Part shown: one piece after another, positions 12,701 through 28,132 of the stretch
Layout: the number at the start of each line of letters is the position of its first letter
How positions within the stretch are numbered: the first letter of the stretch is position 1
Source: Manduca sexta
Taxonomy: Eukaryota; Arthropoda; Insecta; Lepidoptera; Sphingidae
Assembly (NCBI RefSeq): GCF_014839805.1
Contig: NC_051131.1
Coordinates: 5,816,913-5,880,912, forward strand
Length of the DNA: 64,000 bases
Direction: 5' to 3'
Made by a program: the position numbers and the translations under genes
Notes under the pieces: generated by a model
The model's input: the letters and a program-made list of their open reading frames with translations, nothing else
What the model was told of the DNA's origin: nothing
The model's database searches: none

Positions 12701-15700
12701 CAAAAACATTGCACAAGTCAGCAAGGTTATACCTACCTACTTTAATAGTTATTCTTATATTTTTTTTTATAAATCTTGCTCCTGCCAACATCGCGTAATA
12801 CCTACATAAAAAATTGAATTGTAACTCACGAAGCAGCTGTTTAAGGACAGCTTATCATTGTTGATACGAACCTTAAGTATACAAGTCGCTAAACGTAGTC
12901 AGAATGGAATGCAACTGATTACTCCACCAAGGTCGGTCGAATTCATGTCCTATAATTAATTCAACATAAAAATGAGTCAATACTTGTCGTGGCACTAAAG
13001 ACGGACGGTTCAATGACCCGATTGCGTGAATAATGACGTTATAGGAACCCTCGACAGTATAATTGCACCTTATTTGTGCGTTGATTTAATGAAGTACTTT
13101 CCAACGCTTTCAGAACACAAAAGAGGCCCGTGAAAGTAGTGACGGAATCACTCACACTCTCTTTTGTATGACTAGTATCAGTATATAAAATTGATTAGGC
13201 GTAAATAGATAAATAATACCTATTTTTTGCACTCTAAAAACGGACAACCGAATTACTAATGTCCCACCAAAAACTGACTCGAAATGACAGCTTTGCTCAT
13301 TCATTTTACACTGTCAGTGAAGTTTCCAAACCCCAATAAATCCATCGAATCCCTTTCTTTAAAGAACTCTTTAGAAAATATATCAAGCGTAATAGAGATG
13401 GCTAACATCACATCTTAGGAACTTTTCACTTGCAACTAGACGATATCAAACACAATTCAAGGGAACACATTCGGAAAGAACAGTGAACGGTCATAATCAC
13501 GAGTATATTCATAATATATGAAGTGCGAACATGTCAATTAGTCTTGAAAGAACCGGGAATCGGTGCGCCAACCATTCGCATTACTAAAATCTACATGACG
13601 TCATCCAGGCTATCAGATAGAAATCTCTCTGGATCATGGAATTCCCTACTCTCATATTGCGGTACATTATTGGTATGGATATAATTTTGTGTGCGGATTT
13701 TTCCTTATGACATCAGGAAGCACACCAAGTGTTATTAAGTATGTTTATTGCATCAGTAGCATCTTAATACAATCACGAGTATGAAACACTTATGCCCCCA
13801 TATAAAAAATAGTATATATAAAAGATTTTTCAACTTATATCCGTTGAATGTCTAAGTGCTGGTCCTAAACCTTTTGTATCAGTACTAGGTTTTGTCAATT
13901 AGCAGAGGAGGAAATCAGTTGGAAAACAATTAACTTATCTTTACATCTAAACTAATGTGTTTCATACTTTATTATATTAGTTTTGGACAACATACCTATT
14001 CATGGAAAGGTATGTAGGTCTATGTAAAATTGTACTTCGTTTATCTATCACTTCTTACAATGCAACAGTTGCTTATGCAATTGAAATTTTTCAATATATT
14101 ACAAAAGTAATTATATTTACCTCATTAAACTTCATAGCAATATAGTCGTACCGTTTTATATTCAATACAATTTTATCATATTTATTGCATTATGCTGTTA
14201 TTAGTATTCCAAGTTTGAATATTTCGTTGGCTATGCGGTTATGGTAAAAAATTATTGATGTCATTAGCAAATCATTTCCAATTAATGTAAGTTAAGTAAG
14301 TATTAAGTATATGTATTAAGTATATGTTTCTGACTAATATTCTAGAGTCGTTGGATTGCCTGACTTACGTTCTTCAAAGCCGTGTCTAGAAAGATCACAA
14401 GGGTAAATAAGAGAATGGCGCCAAAAGTCGTAGTAGTGCATTAAACCTTGATGTCTAATATATCCCTTAGGCTTACCGTTTCATTGTTCTGCGGCAGTAT
14501 GCTTCTTTGAAGTTTTTGGACAGGATAGGTCTGCCTCCATCCAAACAATCTCACAAGTTTATCGGCTACATCTTCACATCTCGGAGTTGAGTCCTTCATT
14601 TTTTATCACTGAACTTTCTACACTAGTTCACTCTTCAAATAATTTAGGTACGAAATATGTTTATTCACATTTTCACTGATATTATCATCACTGTAAATAA
14701 ATATGTATGTCTTTTCTTTTCTATTATAGATAATTTAAACGACTATAAATCTCTACAGAAGACGTATAACTTGTCTAGAGTATACAAAAACTAGCCGGCG
14801 CTGCGCAAGCGACAGCCTGGCGCTTTCTGCGGCATCAACGCTACACCCCGTTATCGGCGCCATCGTTATCTAGCTATCACCGCCCCTCCAACCTCTATAC
14901 CTTCATTCCATGTCTGTTGTATCTACAAATTTGAATGCGAATCTCAAAGCTTTATGGAACTTATCTCCGATGGAGATTCCGAGGCGTCTCAGACACGTTT
15001 GCTCGACATGACACGTTTGAAGAAACAATACTTAGTTAAAGTGATGACGAAACTCAATTCCATTAAGACTAATTAGAATGGACGTGACACATTCTGGGCT
15101 TTGAACAAGTGGAGCAAAGAAAGCTGGTGTTATGTTTCGTTAGCGTTTTCAAGTTGGAGATAAAATATCTATTCTAAATAGGAGTAAACACAGACGAACT
15201 ACATTGTATTTTGTGACTTAGAAATTTGCGTCCTAAAACAGTTTGTTTTACGCCATATCGCAAAGCACCTATATTTGGATTTTAAATGCCGTAGGTAATG
15301 TTTGCCAGCTGTTATCATGGAATTACTCAATGTTTGTTATATTCAATGGACCTACCTACGTGTTTAGTACATAATTTTTTCAATTCGTTTACTCGCTGAG
15401 GCAATCATGCATTATCCGCACGTTTATTATTTTCATGAAACGCTACAAAAAGCGAGTATAAACAAAGGCCTTGGGACATGCAGCTGTAATTATCACACTG
15501 CATATCAGCGCATGCCTAGCGAAACGCCGCGCCGCGTCGTGCTGGTTTGTCCACTAAACCACATGAGTACAAGAGAACTCGAGCCACCTTTCAAAACCTA
15601 TTAGCTTGACTAGAATGCGCTGAAAAAATGTTACTCAGGCTATGCGCAAGGCTAGTGCCTATTAACTATAAATATTGCAAATACATACTTGCAAGAAAAC

Positions 15701-18700
15701 ACTCGTTAGCCATTATGAAACAAAAAATAGGTTCGATAGGAAATGTTGGCTTAGTATGGAAGATATTGTAATTAATTTCATACGGATGAATGATTAGGAT
15801 TTCTATTTTCTATTAATATTATGTCGTCATCAAATTATCTCAAAGAAAGATTATGTGGTAGATAAAGGACAAGAAAAAATTATGTAAGAGTATAATATCA
15901 TTAGCAAGAAAACTTTCACTGATAGTTGAAGATGCGTCTTTTGATGAGGTAATTGCAAACCCATTTTGCAGACACAAAAAGGCTTTTCCTCTAGTAATGG
16001 TACAATCACTGCAATCTTTTAAATCACTTTGTATGCACATTCTTCAGCACATTTCCCATTGTCTTGTTCACGTCACATCTATACTTTGAAGCGATAAACG
16101 GCTAGTAATTACGATCCCTGTTCTGCATTGAATGGAATAAACAATCGACTATTAAAACCACCAAGAGTTACTCCACAATCCACACACATATACTTTAAGT
16201 ATTGCATAGCTAACAGTCATGTGGGACAGGTTTCACTCAATAATATTATATTGCTATATATTTCGTTTATGATATAAAAATTTTCAGTTGCATTGATTTT
16301 GAATTCCATAATAGACATTTTGTCTATTCGTTTATTTGTATAAATCTATATATATAAAAGAAAGTTGTGTACACACTATTTATAACTCAAGAACCGCTGA
16401 ACAGACTTGGCTAAAAATTGGTAGGGAGGTGGCTTAGAACCAGGAGACGGACATATGATACTTTTTATCCCGTTCCCACGGGAACGGCTCGTGACATAAA
16501 ACGAAATTTAGTATGGAGATAGTTTAAGACCCTGGGAAAGTTACTATCACGGGAAAGTATATAGTGGGACTTTTATCCCTGAAAACTCCTTCATTCGAGT
16601 GAAGCCGCGAGCAAAAGCTAGTATACAATAATTTGAATAAGTTGTATGGACTTCTATTTGGATTTTGACTGGGTATTTGATCCACTGTAATGTAATTTAG
16701 ACTATTATTGTCAGTAATCTGTTTAGTGTATCTTTATAAATAAATAAATATAATACTGACAATGATTACGACTGCAAAATACTCAAAGTGGAAAGATAAT
16801 GCATAATGTTTTATGGCGTTACTTAAACTAAACTTTTCTGAGGAAGGTTGGAAGAAGACATTGGCAATGAAAAATATGACTCTCTTGATACAGTCCGACA
16901 AGATTTTATACATTGTTAATATGATAATAGTATTTAAGGTGAATCCATTCTGAATTAAGGAAATAAAAAAATATTGAAGAGATTGTCACCAACATCGCTT
17001 TCTACCGCGAGATCTGGGTAAATGGATCCGTGTCAGCTGCTATTATATTACTCTGCAAACAATACCATGGCAATGATAATAATTAGGAACAGTGTGCACA
17101 AGTACATGCAGTTGCCTTCACACGTCCGTTTGCAGTAGGTACCAATGCTTTGTATTGTTTCTATAATTATTTTGTAAAGTATGCCGTGTCTTGCATTGAA
17201 ATTGACAAATTCACCGTTATTGAAATAATCCGTGGTAATGTCAGGAATTATGGTAGGTAACCAATGTGAATAATCTGTTTTCAATTTAATTTTGGTTTCA
17301 AATGTAAACGATGCCTTTTACTTAAACTGTAATTTGACCAGACGATGGATAAGTAAATACTTGAATTAAGTTTTTATTCACAGACGAGCAAAGTTGATTT
17401 TGCATGCAGTCACGCCACAATGAACATGCCAACATGAAGGTAAAACAATCCGGCTTTAAACTTACAAACATGAAGTCCAGTTTAAACCGACTACTGTTTC
17501 TAATTAACATTATCCTAAGTAAGACTGAGTAGAAACTATAAAAAGGGATTTTAAAAGCTTAGTTTAAGAATGAAATCAGGAAAATTTCATAAAACATCGT
17601 GTAAAATGAAGCAATTGGCATGATGACAATGCAACGTCATCAGAAAACCTACAAAGTACTCAGGTCCAGCTGTACAACGTTTTCGCAAATGTGCATACCG
17701 AACTGACAATAGCAAGCAATGTCACAAAATGAAACGCTTTCCTTGCAAAGTAAAACTGCGATCACAAAATTCCTGAATGAATCTGGCACATTTTAGACTT
17801 ATCCTTATCGTCACAAATATCACTTTTTCAAATCCGTATATTGTATAATATTTCAGTCATGAATTAAGTAAAATATCACATATTACAATAATCGATGTAA
17901 ACAAACTGGAGGCTGCGCGGCGAGCAACTGGTTAGGTTTCTGCGCGTGCGCCGGTCGCGGCGCTGTTCAGTGCGGGGAGGAGGGCAAGCAGGTCACGTCT
18001 GGCCCCTCTACCCTCGCCCCTTGTGAGAGGCGGTCGCGCTATTGAGAGGTGCCTGCATACCATGTAAACAATCGCTTCACCTATGTAACTACAACTGCAA
18101 ATGCTTATTCTTCTGAAATCTACTCAAAAAATGCTAGATATTTAAGCCATGGAACAATCAAAAGAATCACGGCAATAGCAACGTAACCTTGAATTATTAA
18201 ATATGTATATACCTTATTACGCTGAGGTTAAAAAACTGATTACATTTGTCGTTAAATACATGCACCGGCTGGAGGTCGAAAGAAAAAGAATTATTAAAGC
18301 AGAAGTTTTACAATTTAAACAATTTCGTTTTAAATTGATTTCTTTACTTATTTAAATCTTAAGTTTTTGAATGAATTTAACTTAAAGAAGAGCCGATGGG
18401 AGTTGAATTTGAGATTTAGAATAATTATTATAGCACTTACTAGTAATCATGTCTCAGAGTCAAAATACCCACATGAAAAATCTTAGGTACTTGCCGAATG
18501 AATCTTTATAGACCAAATTCGGGATTTCCTTGCCATTTATGAGAATTATTAGTTCACGTTTTTTGAAATAAGGAATATTGTATTACTCTCTGCCAAGTGT
18601 GTTCAGGATGATCGCATCAACCATTTCATCATTTGTGTAACAGTCACAATATCAATCTAGGTCCCTACCGTAATATTGCGTATTAATTTTAAAATGGAAA

Positions 18701-21700
18701 TTTCATCGGTAACAAGAAAAGAGAGCGGACATCCTTTATATTCCCGATTATACAGCAGGGTGCAAACGCCTTGTCGGGGGGTCAGTGGTGCGCAGAGCGT
18801 GGTGCTTAGCCAAGCATGACGAGGCTCGGACAACAGCGCGGGCACCCATCGGAACGGCAGAGCGGCGTGGGGTGTCCGCGGCCCGCGTCCGAACAACCAC
18901 CTCACCACCATTCAAGGTCGAACTGGAATTACGCCTCGCGCACTAACGTTGGATTTTACATTGAAATTACTTCTTATTTTTGTGGTACTTAAGTACTTAG
19001 CCCATGTAAATTAGCAAACGAGTATTTTGAAAATGATCGTTAGCATTCTGGGGACTATCAAGGATGGAATTGTCTCTCGTTGGACATTATACTTCATCTA
19101 GGTACATTACATATTTTTACATACTTACTGTGAAATAAACATACCGTGCGAGAATAACAAAAATAATTAGCAAGTTGCCCGGTACTTGGCTTGGCGGGGT
19201 TCGCTTTGTGCCCACTGCCCAACATGAGGATTTGAATCCACTCATTGTCATACGTGATACGATGGGTAACTACCTACCTATATTGCTCAAGATATGAAAT
19301 TGCCCAAATCAGTCCCACTTTATTAATGTTAATGTTATTCATAATTTACAAAAATATTTTTAGAAATTATTGCAATTTATTTGATAGAAATCCTTTTACG
19401 GGTTTATTATTTTCAATTCAATAAGACGATTTTTCATTATATTTTGGTTATTCTGAACTGTGTTGTTCATAATTATAATTAATCAATTAAGATATTTTTC
19501 GAAATTATTTATGTTCGTTTGATAAAATTCCTTCTCAGTTTTTTTTTTATAAAATAAATTATTTGATTATATTTTCCACATTATAATTAATTATTTACAT
19601 ATTAATCTAATAAGTTTTCGCCATTTTGAATGTAGGAATAGGGATAGGTACCTATTACTCATTACAGTTCTTACGTAGTATATTACTTACTCTATGATTG
19701 TATTACGTAGACTCGCTCCGTATGACATCATGAGATGGAACACACTTGGCGAAAATTGGAGTGCCCTGGTTATACCTCTGGCTACCTTTCCGGGGATAAA
19801 GTTAAGATATGTATATTTAGTTTTAGTTCTTGTATACCTAGGTTTTCACTTTTGTGTTCCCATCCTAAAAAAGATTTATCGTACCCAACTAATGCGTATG
19901 TCCCAACTATAGTAATTATTTTAATATAAACATGAAGCCTAAGCTAACACAAACGTGAACCAGCAATTTATTGTGATTTTTCAGGCATTATAGGTTTAAT
20001 CATAAATTTGATCATCGCACTTTGGTGAACGAAATCAAATTTCATCTCTTCAATATGTTTATCAATCTTCTAACATTACATAACGATAATTTGAGCACAT
20101 TGAATTTCACTGTACTCTTGAATTTTATGTTGTTTCTGTTATTATAACGGTTTAGGTTTTAATGAAAAAGTAAACTACAAACTAATGCACAAAGTAATTT
20201 ATTACAGAAGTTAGGTGTTAGGATATAAAAAAATTAAAATTTTGTTGTTTACGTGTAGCGCCATCTGTGAATACAGCCATGAACTAAAACGTTGGTTAGG
20301 TAGCGTGTTTACTAGTGGTTGTATGGTAAATGTAGTAGATATTAAGACTCGAATATACTGTCATAAATATTAAACTTAATATATACCGCTAGTCGAAAAT
20401 ATAATAAATTTATATCATACATAATATTGTTCATATAATATTATGATTACTACAAATATTACAGTGTTCCCCGATAGATGACACTAGACTCGTAGTAGGT
20501 ACGTTGAAACTGGACGGTTCTCATATTATTATAATTTATAACATGAGTAGCAAATGTTTGTTGTTTCTTACTCCATTCATTCTAGACACATTTGAAACAA
20601 ACTAAAAATTTATGTTTGGTACTATACAATGTTATAGCGCCATGTAATACACAACACGTCACATATCGCAAAGGACCTTTAGATCCGAAACGTCTAACCA
20701 GCGAACGTAGAACCTACCTATCTTACATAAAAAAAAATAATATTACAATTTACAAGCAAACTAATCTTGCAGTCTATAAGGCTGATTATTTCAAATGGCT
20801 TCATTTGAAAAAAACAGAATCCTGAAACCATATTAGTGTTACGCACATATCGTCCTATTGGATATAAGCCCGTCATGGGATTATGGGTACACTGCTATGC
20901 CGCCGTATCTATTGGTATTTGTCACGTTCACTTATTTACATAAATAGCTTCGAGCAAGACTCTAAAACTGGATCTGAATGTGTAACAAAGTTTATTGACC
21001 TAGAAAATTTTGTCTACTATAGTGTAGTCATTTTAATATGCCTATCACATATAATAAAGTGCATGAACGAAGAGTACATTATTCATACATTTTCCGGGAT
21101 AAAAGCGAAGTAAAACATCGTACAATGCGATAAATATATCGAGTTTTGTGATTTAGATACGCTTGCTGTAAATATTCATTGAAATGTAGTACAGATATAA
21201 ATATTCTGAGATACTACACTTTCGTTTAAAATTTAAAAAAATGTAACACTATAATCTATTATAATTACTATACATAGATATAAAAATACTTCTTTGCCTT
21301 GATTTAAGTTAGTGTAGTTACCTATACTAAATTGATAATGGTTTTAACAATAATGTAGAATATATTTAAATTCTCATGTTTGTAAGTTTGAACATAATGA
21401 TATATTGATTGGATATATGTACAAGTACATATTTACCTACATATAGGTTCAAAACCTTAAATTCAAAATTAATTAGATAAAACGACACTAATTTTAAATT
21501 TTAAATTATTCACATACAGTGAAGAGTAAATACTCGAGTAATGTACCATAAGAATAAGTATTTTCCCCGTCCTTATTTATAGAGTTTAGAAACGCAATTT
21601 CCCATCTGTTCCATTCAGAAACAATGGAGGCATTTAATGAAACCATCACAGAGATGTTTACTTGTCGCTTAAGCACTCAAGTAATAACATGCTTAGGGCA

Positions 21701-24700
21701 AGTAGTAATCCAACATTTACACAGTAATGTAAGTACCTACTGACCTAGTCATTTGTATATGACTATTAATAATTAATATGTTATGAATTATGACGTCTCT
21801 ATGTGTCGGTTACTTAATTTAATTAATACTTCATCTAGTTTTATCTTTGTATGTCAAAACTACTACCTAAATATGCCACTGCATGTAATAAAACCATTTT
21901 TGCATATCAAAGAAATATATGCCTAAGCATTACAATCTCAAAATTAAATCTTATTCACAATGTTGCGATTCCTTTGTTCTAGGAAATTATAAAGATTGTA
22001 GCAAGTGTTAAAAAGTCCGCGAATCAGTCAAATCAATCTGTCGAGTGTTGATTATGTTGGCAAGGTCGACGACCCGCCTCCATTCGCAAATTTGACCCTC
22101 ACATGCGGAATTTTGTGTGTAGGAACATAGCAATATCACTGCCTACAATTCTAGTACCTTTGCGTACTTGTCTCCGATTTTATAAAATCTGATATTGAAC
22201 ACGCGATCGCAGCTATTTATGTTGGTAAAGCAACGATTTGTAAAGGACAAAACTTGGCTTTCGATTCTGTCTTCTTTGCTATCTAATGTGCAAAAACCAA
22301 GACATATTTACTATGGGAACCTTTATATGAAAGTAGATTATCCATTGCTTGGAAGAACATTGGAAGTCGCCGATCTAATTAAGATGATTGATGCTACACG
22401 GACGGCAAATTAAACAAAAACAAATGTTAATTATGTTAAGTACTTATGTAGTATGAAGAAGCATGGTCTTTTTTTCAAATTACCTTCCACTCAGTAGAAC
22501 TTAAATAACAAAATGAACAGAAATCTGTTAAGGTAAACTATGTAGAGTTACATAATACAGGAAAATAAACAGTTTTGGACGAATTGAATTTAACTAAGGT
22601 CGATCGTAATTTACTTATTTGTTATTAAGCTAAATTAAGGACATACGTAAATTGATTATAGTATATTTCTATTTCAATATAATATTATTCTATTATAATC
22701 AATATATAGCATAATTCTATTTAATATAGTGGTGCTGCGTATACATAATATACAGTTGATACACACATAAATGAAAACAAACGACACCATTTAAATAAAT
22801 ACGGGTTACAAACGCAATTAAAACGCATATCGGAGCATATGTTCAAGACGACCACTTTCGTTGCTGCAAGTCGACCGGAAACGGACCGGCTGAGCTGCGG
22901 TGGCCGGACAAGCTTAATTACGTAGGGTTACCAGTCTTTCAACAGCGTTTCTCTTATTTTGCTGGCCTTTTATATGGTTAAATATTATTGCTTTCTACTT
23001 AATATTTAGTTCATTGCTTTGCTTATATATCTTAATTATGTACATATCGTTAGGTAGAGTTCACGCGAAAAATACGATTGAATATCAATCCACATGTTTA
23101 AAGTAGTTAAGTAAATATTCGAAAGAACAAATTATTAATTACATTAAATACCTACAACGATATTTATATGTAGAATTTTATCTCGATAAGTACTCTTTGA
23201 ACATGTTTTTCTTTGCAACTATGCTGATGTTACCGAAATGTTACAAACGGCAAAATTTTAATGTAAATTGCGTATTTAAACATTCGAAAATTCCAGTTAA
23301 AACTCGCTAATGAATTTATGTAAACTATGTAACATTTCACGGATGCGTGGTGAATATTTATTTGGTGCGGGCTGCGGGGTGACCAGCGAACGATGACGCG
23401 ACCGTGGGAGAAAACGAGAGTGATGAAGTTTTGTTACTTCCCGTAAACTGGGTAAATAGAGTTGTAATAAAGTCTATTCAATAGGTGATTCAGTTGTAGT
23501 TTATTTTGTTTGGTACATGTCTCACATACTGTAGAGATATTACGAAATTACAAACAATTTCAATATTGTGGGTAACAGTGGTTTCGGTCCGCGTGGATTT
23601 TTTTCCTTTATCGTAAATGACACATGTATCTTTTTTATTATAAATAGATAATTCATGAACATAGCTAGTTCATTTTGAAACATTATATATTTTTTTTATC
23701 ACTAAATGAATACTAAACATCTATTTACTAACATATGTAACTAATAATGTTAATTATTATATAAATATAAATATGGCGACTCTACCTTCAACTTAAATCC
23801 CATGATCGCCAATTTCCAGTAATTTGTGGTTTCAACCGAAGTTAAATATAAAAATAATTTAAATTCCACTAAAACAATTTACATTTCTGGATGGGTATCG
23901 CCAGGCAGGCACGCACAATGGTGCGTAGGTCTGCATCGCAACTTGAACAATGGGACCCAGCCAGGTACTGTTTTTACATTGTTTAAATAGCTACCTGCGC
24001 CCTTTGTTCCGGAATCATAAACCAGTGTACATTATTGTAAAGCTGAGTTCAACAAAACGTGAAAATACAGTTAATCCAAATGTAAATTGTTCTAGACAAA
24101 GCACTTTAATATATTTCTTAGTATTTAGGCGCTAAAAATTAGAGCATAGTGCATTATTATATTTTTTTAGATATAAATGTATATACTCCACATGAGTGAA
24201 CACCAATGAACATTTATAAATGTCTACACGTAATGTATACTTTGCGGTTCCGCTACAAATACAGCGGAAAATTCAATCTACATTAACTATTATCGCCTCG
24301 AATGTCGCTATTTTTGTACAAACCAAAATTCAAGGACAAAGAATTTAAATAGACTTAATTTACAATACAAATTGCACAATTCGTAGTGCTTGCAATAAAA
24401 ATGTTTATAACATCAAAAACGACAAACAAAGCACATCATATTACTTTATACAACTTTTATGATTAACTGAATACGAGTAGAAAGTGTGCTATCATAGAGC
24501 GCTGAGTAGTGAGGACTGAGCACTGAGCATACAGTCAACGGAAGGCGTCCAATAGCGCCGCTTTATAAATCGTGGCAGTATGGCGCTTGGCAGGTAACAT
24601 TCCACTGGAGGCGCGCCCCCTGCCCTGCCCGCCGCTCAGGGGTATAATTACAACAGATAAAAACCGTCTCCACCTAGACGAGAGACACTCTCCATCTGTT

Positions 24701-27700
24701 CTTGCTATGCTGTGTTAGTAATATTTATAAGACTGAAGAAACATTTTATGTTTGCATCATTTACTTGAACATTTTATTGCTTTCACATAAGTATTTAGAA
24801 CGAATTTTTCGAGTTATCTTACCACCTTGAGTATATCCGTAATTTCATTTAAATTTAATTGAATATTGCAGAGCTACTATGATTGAAGGTTATTTTTTAA
24901 TGTAACCAAGTTTTAACTATAGGTTTGAGCTTACCTAATATTTGGGGTAATAAATCTGGTTATTTTGAATATGTTACCCAACATAATATATTAGTATTGA
25001 TAGGGTAAATAGCTATTCTAAAAATTGTAAAAATGTGTCAACATCGCATATAAAAAAATATTCGAAAAGTAATGTACGCGTAATAACCTAATGTATTTAA
25101 TTGTACTCATAATGGAACACAATTGTAAGTCGTATAATCACTGTATTTTATAATTTAAAACATTTTTTTTTTCCGTCTTCGTTCGGTTTTTACGACTCTA
25201 ATCTCTATCCCTGCGAAGATAGTCAATAAGATATACTTCTGCAAAGCTTTATTCTCAGGTTGCAACAGAATATGGGAACAACACAAAAAGTGCGCGCTAA
25301 ATCGAGCCTCCATTGCATAAAAAATAGAAATGTAGTTTGTAAAGGATCACCGTTTATGAAAAGCCTTGTTTGGAATCAGCTATTGGTCTACCTGATCCCA
25401 ACAGGTACCTGCGTTATGTCGGAATAATTATTATTTCCGTACTATGCGGAAAATATAATTTAATTATGGATTATTTTTACAACCTACTTAGTTATAATAT
25501 TACTTAAAAATTACTAAAATATTAGTCATTCACAGAGAGATAATTATTCTCCAGAGTACCCCAGCAGATTGTAGCAAATAACATGCAGTCTCAAATAAAT
25601 CTCTGGGTAATAAACTGACATGCAATGTATGTGTATTGGTTATCTTAATTGTGAGTTAAGATTGTGTACCACCTCAACTTGCGATCCAAAAATTGTTTTG
25701 AACCATGTATATTTGAATTATCGGGGACATGTAATTAATTTACGCAAAACGTTATTAATTTTTTTAAAAAATATATATAAGTAAAAGTTACACTTTGATA
25801 TTCTTACGTTGACATTTTACTTTTTACGTTGCATGTCCCATATTATCAGTCACGATAAATGCTGTATAGGGTACATAAAAACTCTACCTTATTCTTTTAT
25901 AAATATTCAAATTTAACACAACACAATAGTGCAACAGAAAACAATTCGCCAAACACAATTTTATTCATACAAACTGAATAACCGCGGTACACCCATTACC
26001 CATGCAAAATAGTCCAAATGTTCCTTAACAGTAAACTTCGCTTTCGGTGAATTTGCCAACAGCACACAGTAAAGTGCTGACCTTGAAAATAGTAACACAA
26101 TAAACTGGTAAATAATATTTCCATGTCGGGCGTATTTTTACAAAATCTCAGCACAATGTACAACTGTTGTAAAAACTTGTTTTTATGCCTATTGTAGTCT
26201 CCGCGTTTAGATATAATCGTTTTACTTAGCTATATGTATTAAGGGAATGGTGGTAGATGCCGCACTTTTTTAAATTAAGCTGTGATACGAAAACTTTTGA
26301 TATTATTTAAAAATATTCAATGTTATTGGTAGATCTATCCTTGAAATTAAAATCGGTAAATGAAGAAAAACGTTTTCCTTACGTACATAAAAAAAGAAAA
26401 AAATATTTCAACCCTAACAAACAGGATACACGCCTACCTACGGTAGAGCATAGTAGCCCCAGTGCTTTTTTGGTGTATAAACAGCATTATTTGATCACAC
26501 AAGATGTAGTTTTATTCCAAATTTAACAAAATTTATATCGTGTATTATTAGTTCATTTATTTTGATTAACTTCTTTTTTATTTTCGGCACAAATTTCTCA
26601 AAAATCATTTTAAATAAGTAATTAAACTTAAATCTACGAAATTAGTTTTCCTAAAGTATTATTGACATTTTAGTGTTCGATGGGGTATTTAATATTGTCG
26701 AACTATTTTATTTATATTCCTGGCCCTAAAGACATCTATACTTTTAGCTAGGGAGTGTTGTATCTTGTACTTAAAAATCTCGCGGCATCTATACCCCCGG
26801 GGCGTCTATACCACAATTCCAATATCGAAACTCCCTCAGTAATAGAGAAGGCTTGTCTCAGGAGCAGCGAGTTAGCATAAAATACAATGCTGATATATTT
26901 ATAAATATTATTATTTATTAGATATTATAAAACGAGGGAATTATGTTTATTAATTACGTCACTTGTTAAAATAGTACGCTCACCTACAAATCATAATCGC
27001 AAACCTGGCATAGACAGGAACTCAAATGGCAACCTAGCAGCGTCTTATTGATCTATACAGGTGTTCAATCAACAAAAAATTTGTGGAGTCAAAAACCTTG
27101 CCGGTACACGCCTTTTATAAGATTTATAAAGAATATACAGGTACGCAACCTCGGAACTGAAATTCATTCGTATTGTGATTATTTCCAAGCGATTAATGCT
27201 TGTTCTGGTTTATCAAGGAAAGCCAGGGTAAATTAGACTAGTTACGCATCGTAATCACTTTGTCATATTGAGATTCGTGATGATCTATGGGCTCTCGTTA
27301 TATGTAGTTAATTGATATAGCTAGATCCATAACATTAAATACATACTACCGAAAATATTTTAAATTATTTTCGTAAATGTTTATTTTTGTATTTTCAAAT
27401 GTGAAGTACATACGTGATTATGTTTTCTGTTTTGTATTGATAAAGTTTAGCTTACTTAACCAAACGTATCTATTACCTGCATAAAGTAATGTTAAACAGT
27501 TCATTCTATTAGGCTTACAAAAACTTTTAGAAACCGTCTGCAATACAGTTAACATCATTTCATAGCATGCACGCAACTGTGGTTTTGATAAACAAAACAC
27601 GAATCAAATGTTTTTAACTCGTCACAATAAAAACCGAGTGAGACATGACTCATAGTCTGTACTCTGTAGATTTTAGTATCGCTCTAAGGATGCATTCACC

Positions 27701-28048
27701 TCACAATACGTCCCTGGTCATATCAGTATATTTGGCTCTTTACATGATGGTCTCTACATCACATATTATTTATTATTATGTCCTATGATATTCGATAAAT
27801 CGGTAATTTGATATCTCTTTATGCTGCAAAAAACGTGTGATGCATTCCACTGTGAATGGTGCCTTGCTGTGCGCACGGCGAAACAAATTGTTCATTATAG
27901 GCTGTTATGATTGATGCCGATGACGTTGGTTTCGGAGTATGTTATGACTTGATTTCAACTATTTTTCCTGGTTCGTGTCATTTGTAAGTAATAGTACATT
28001 AACGTGTTTGTTCTGAATTCTACGCGTAGCATATTCTAGTAAATAAAT

Positions 28049-28132
<84 letters not shown>

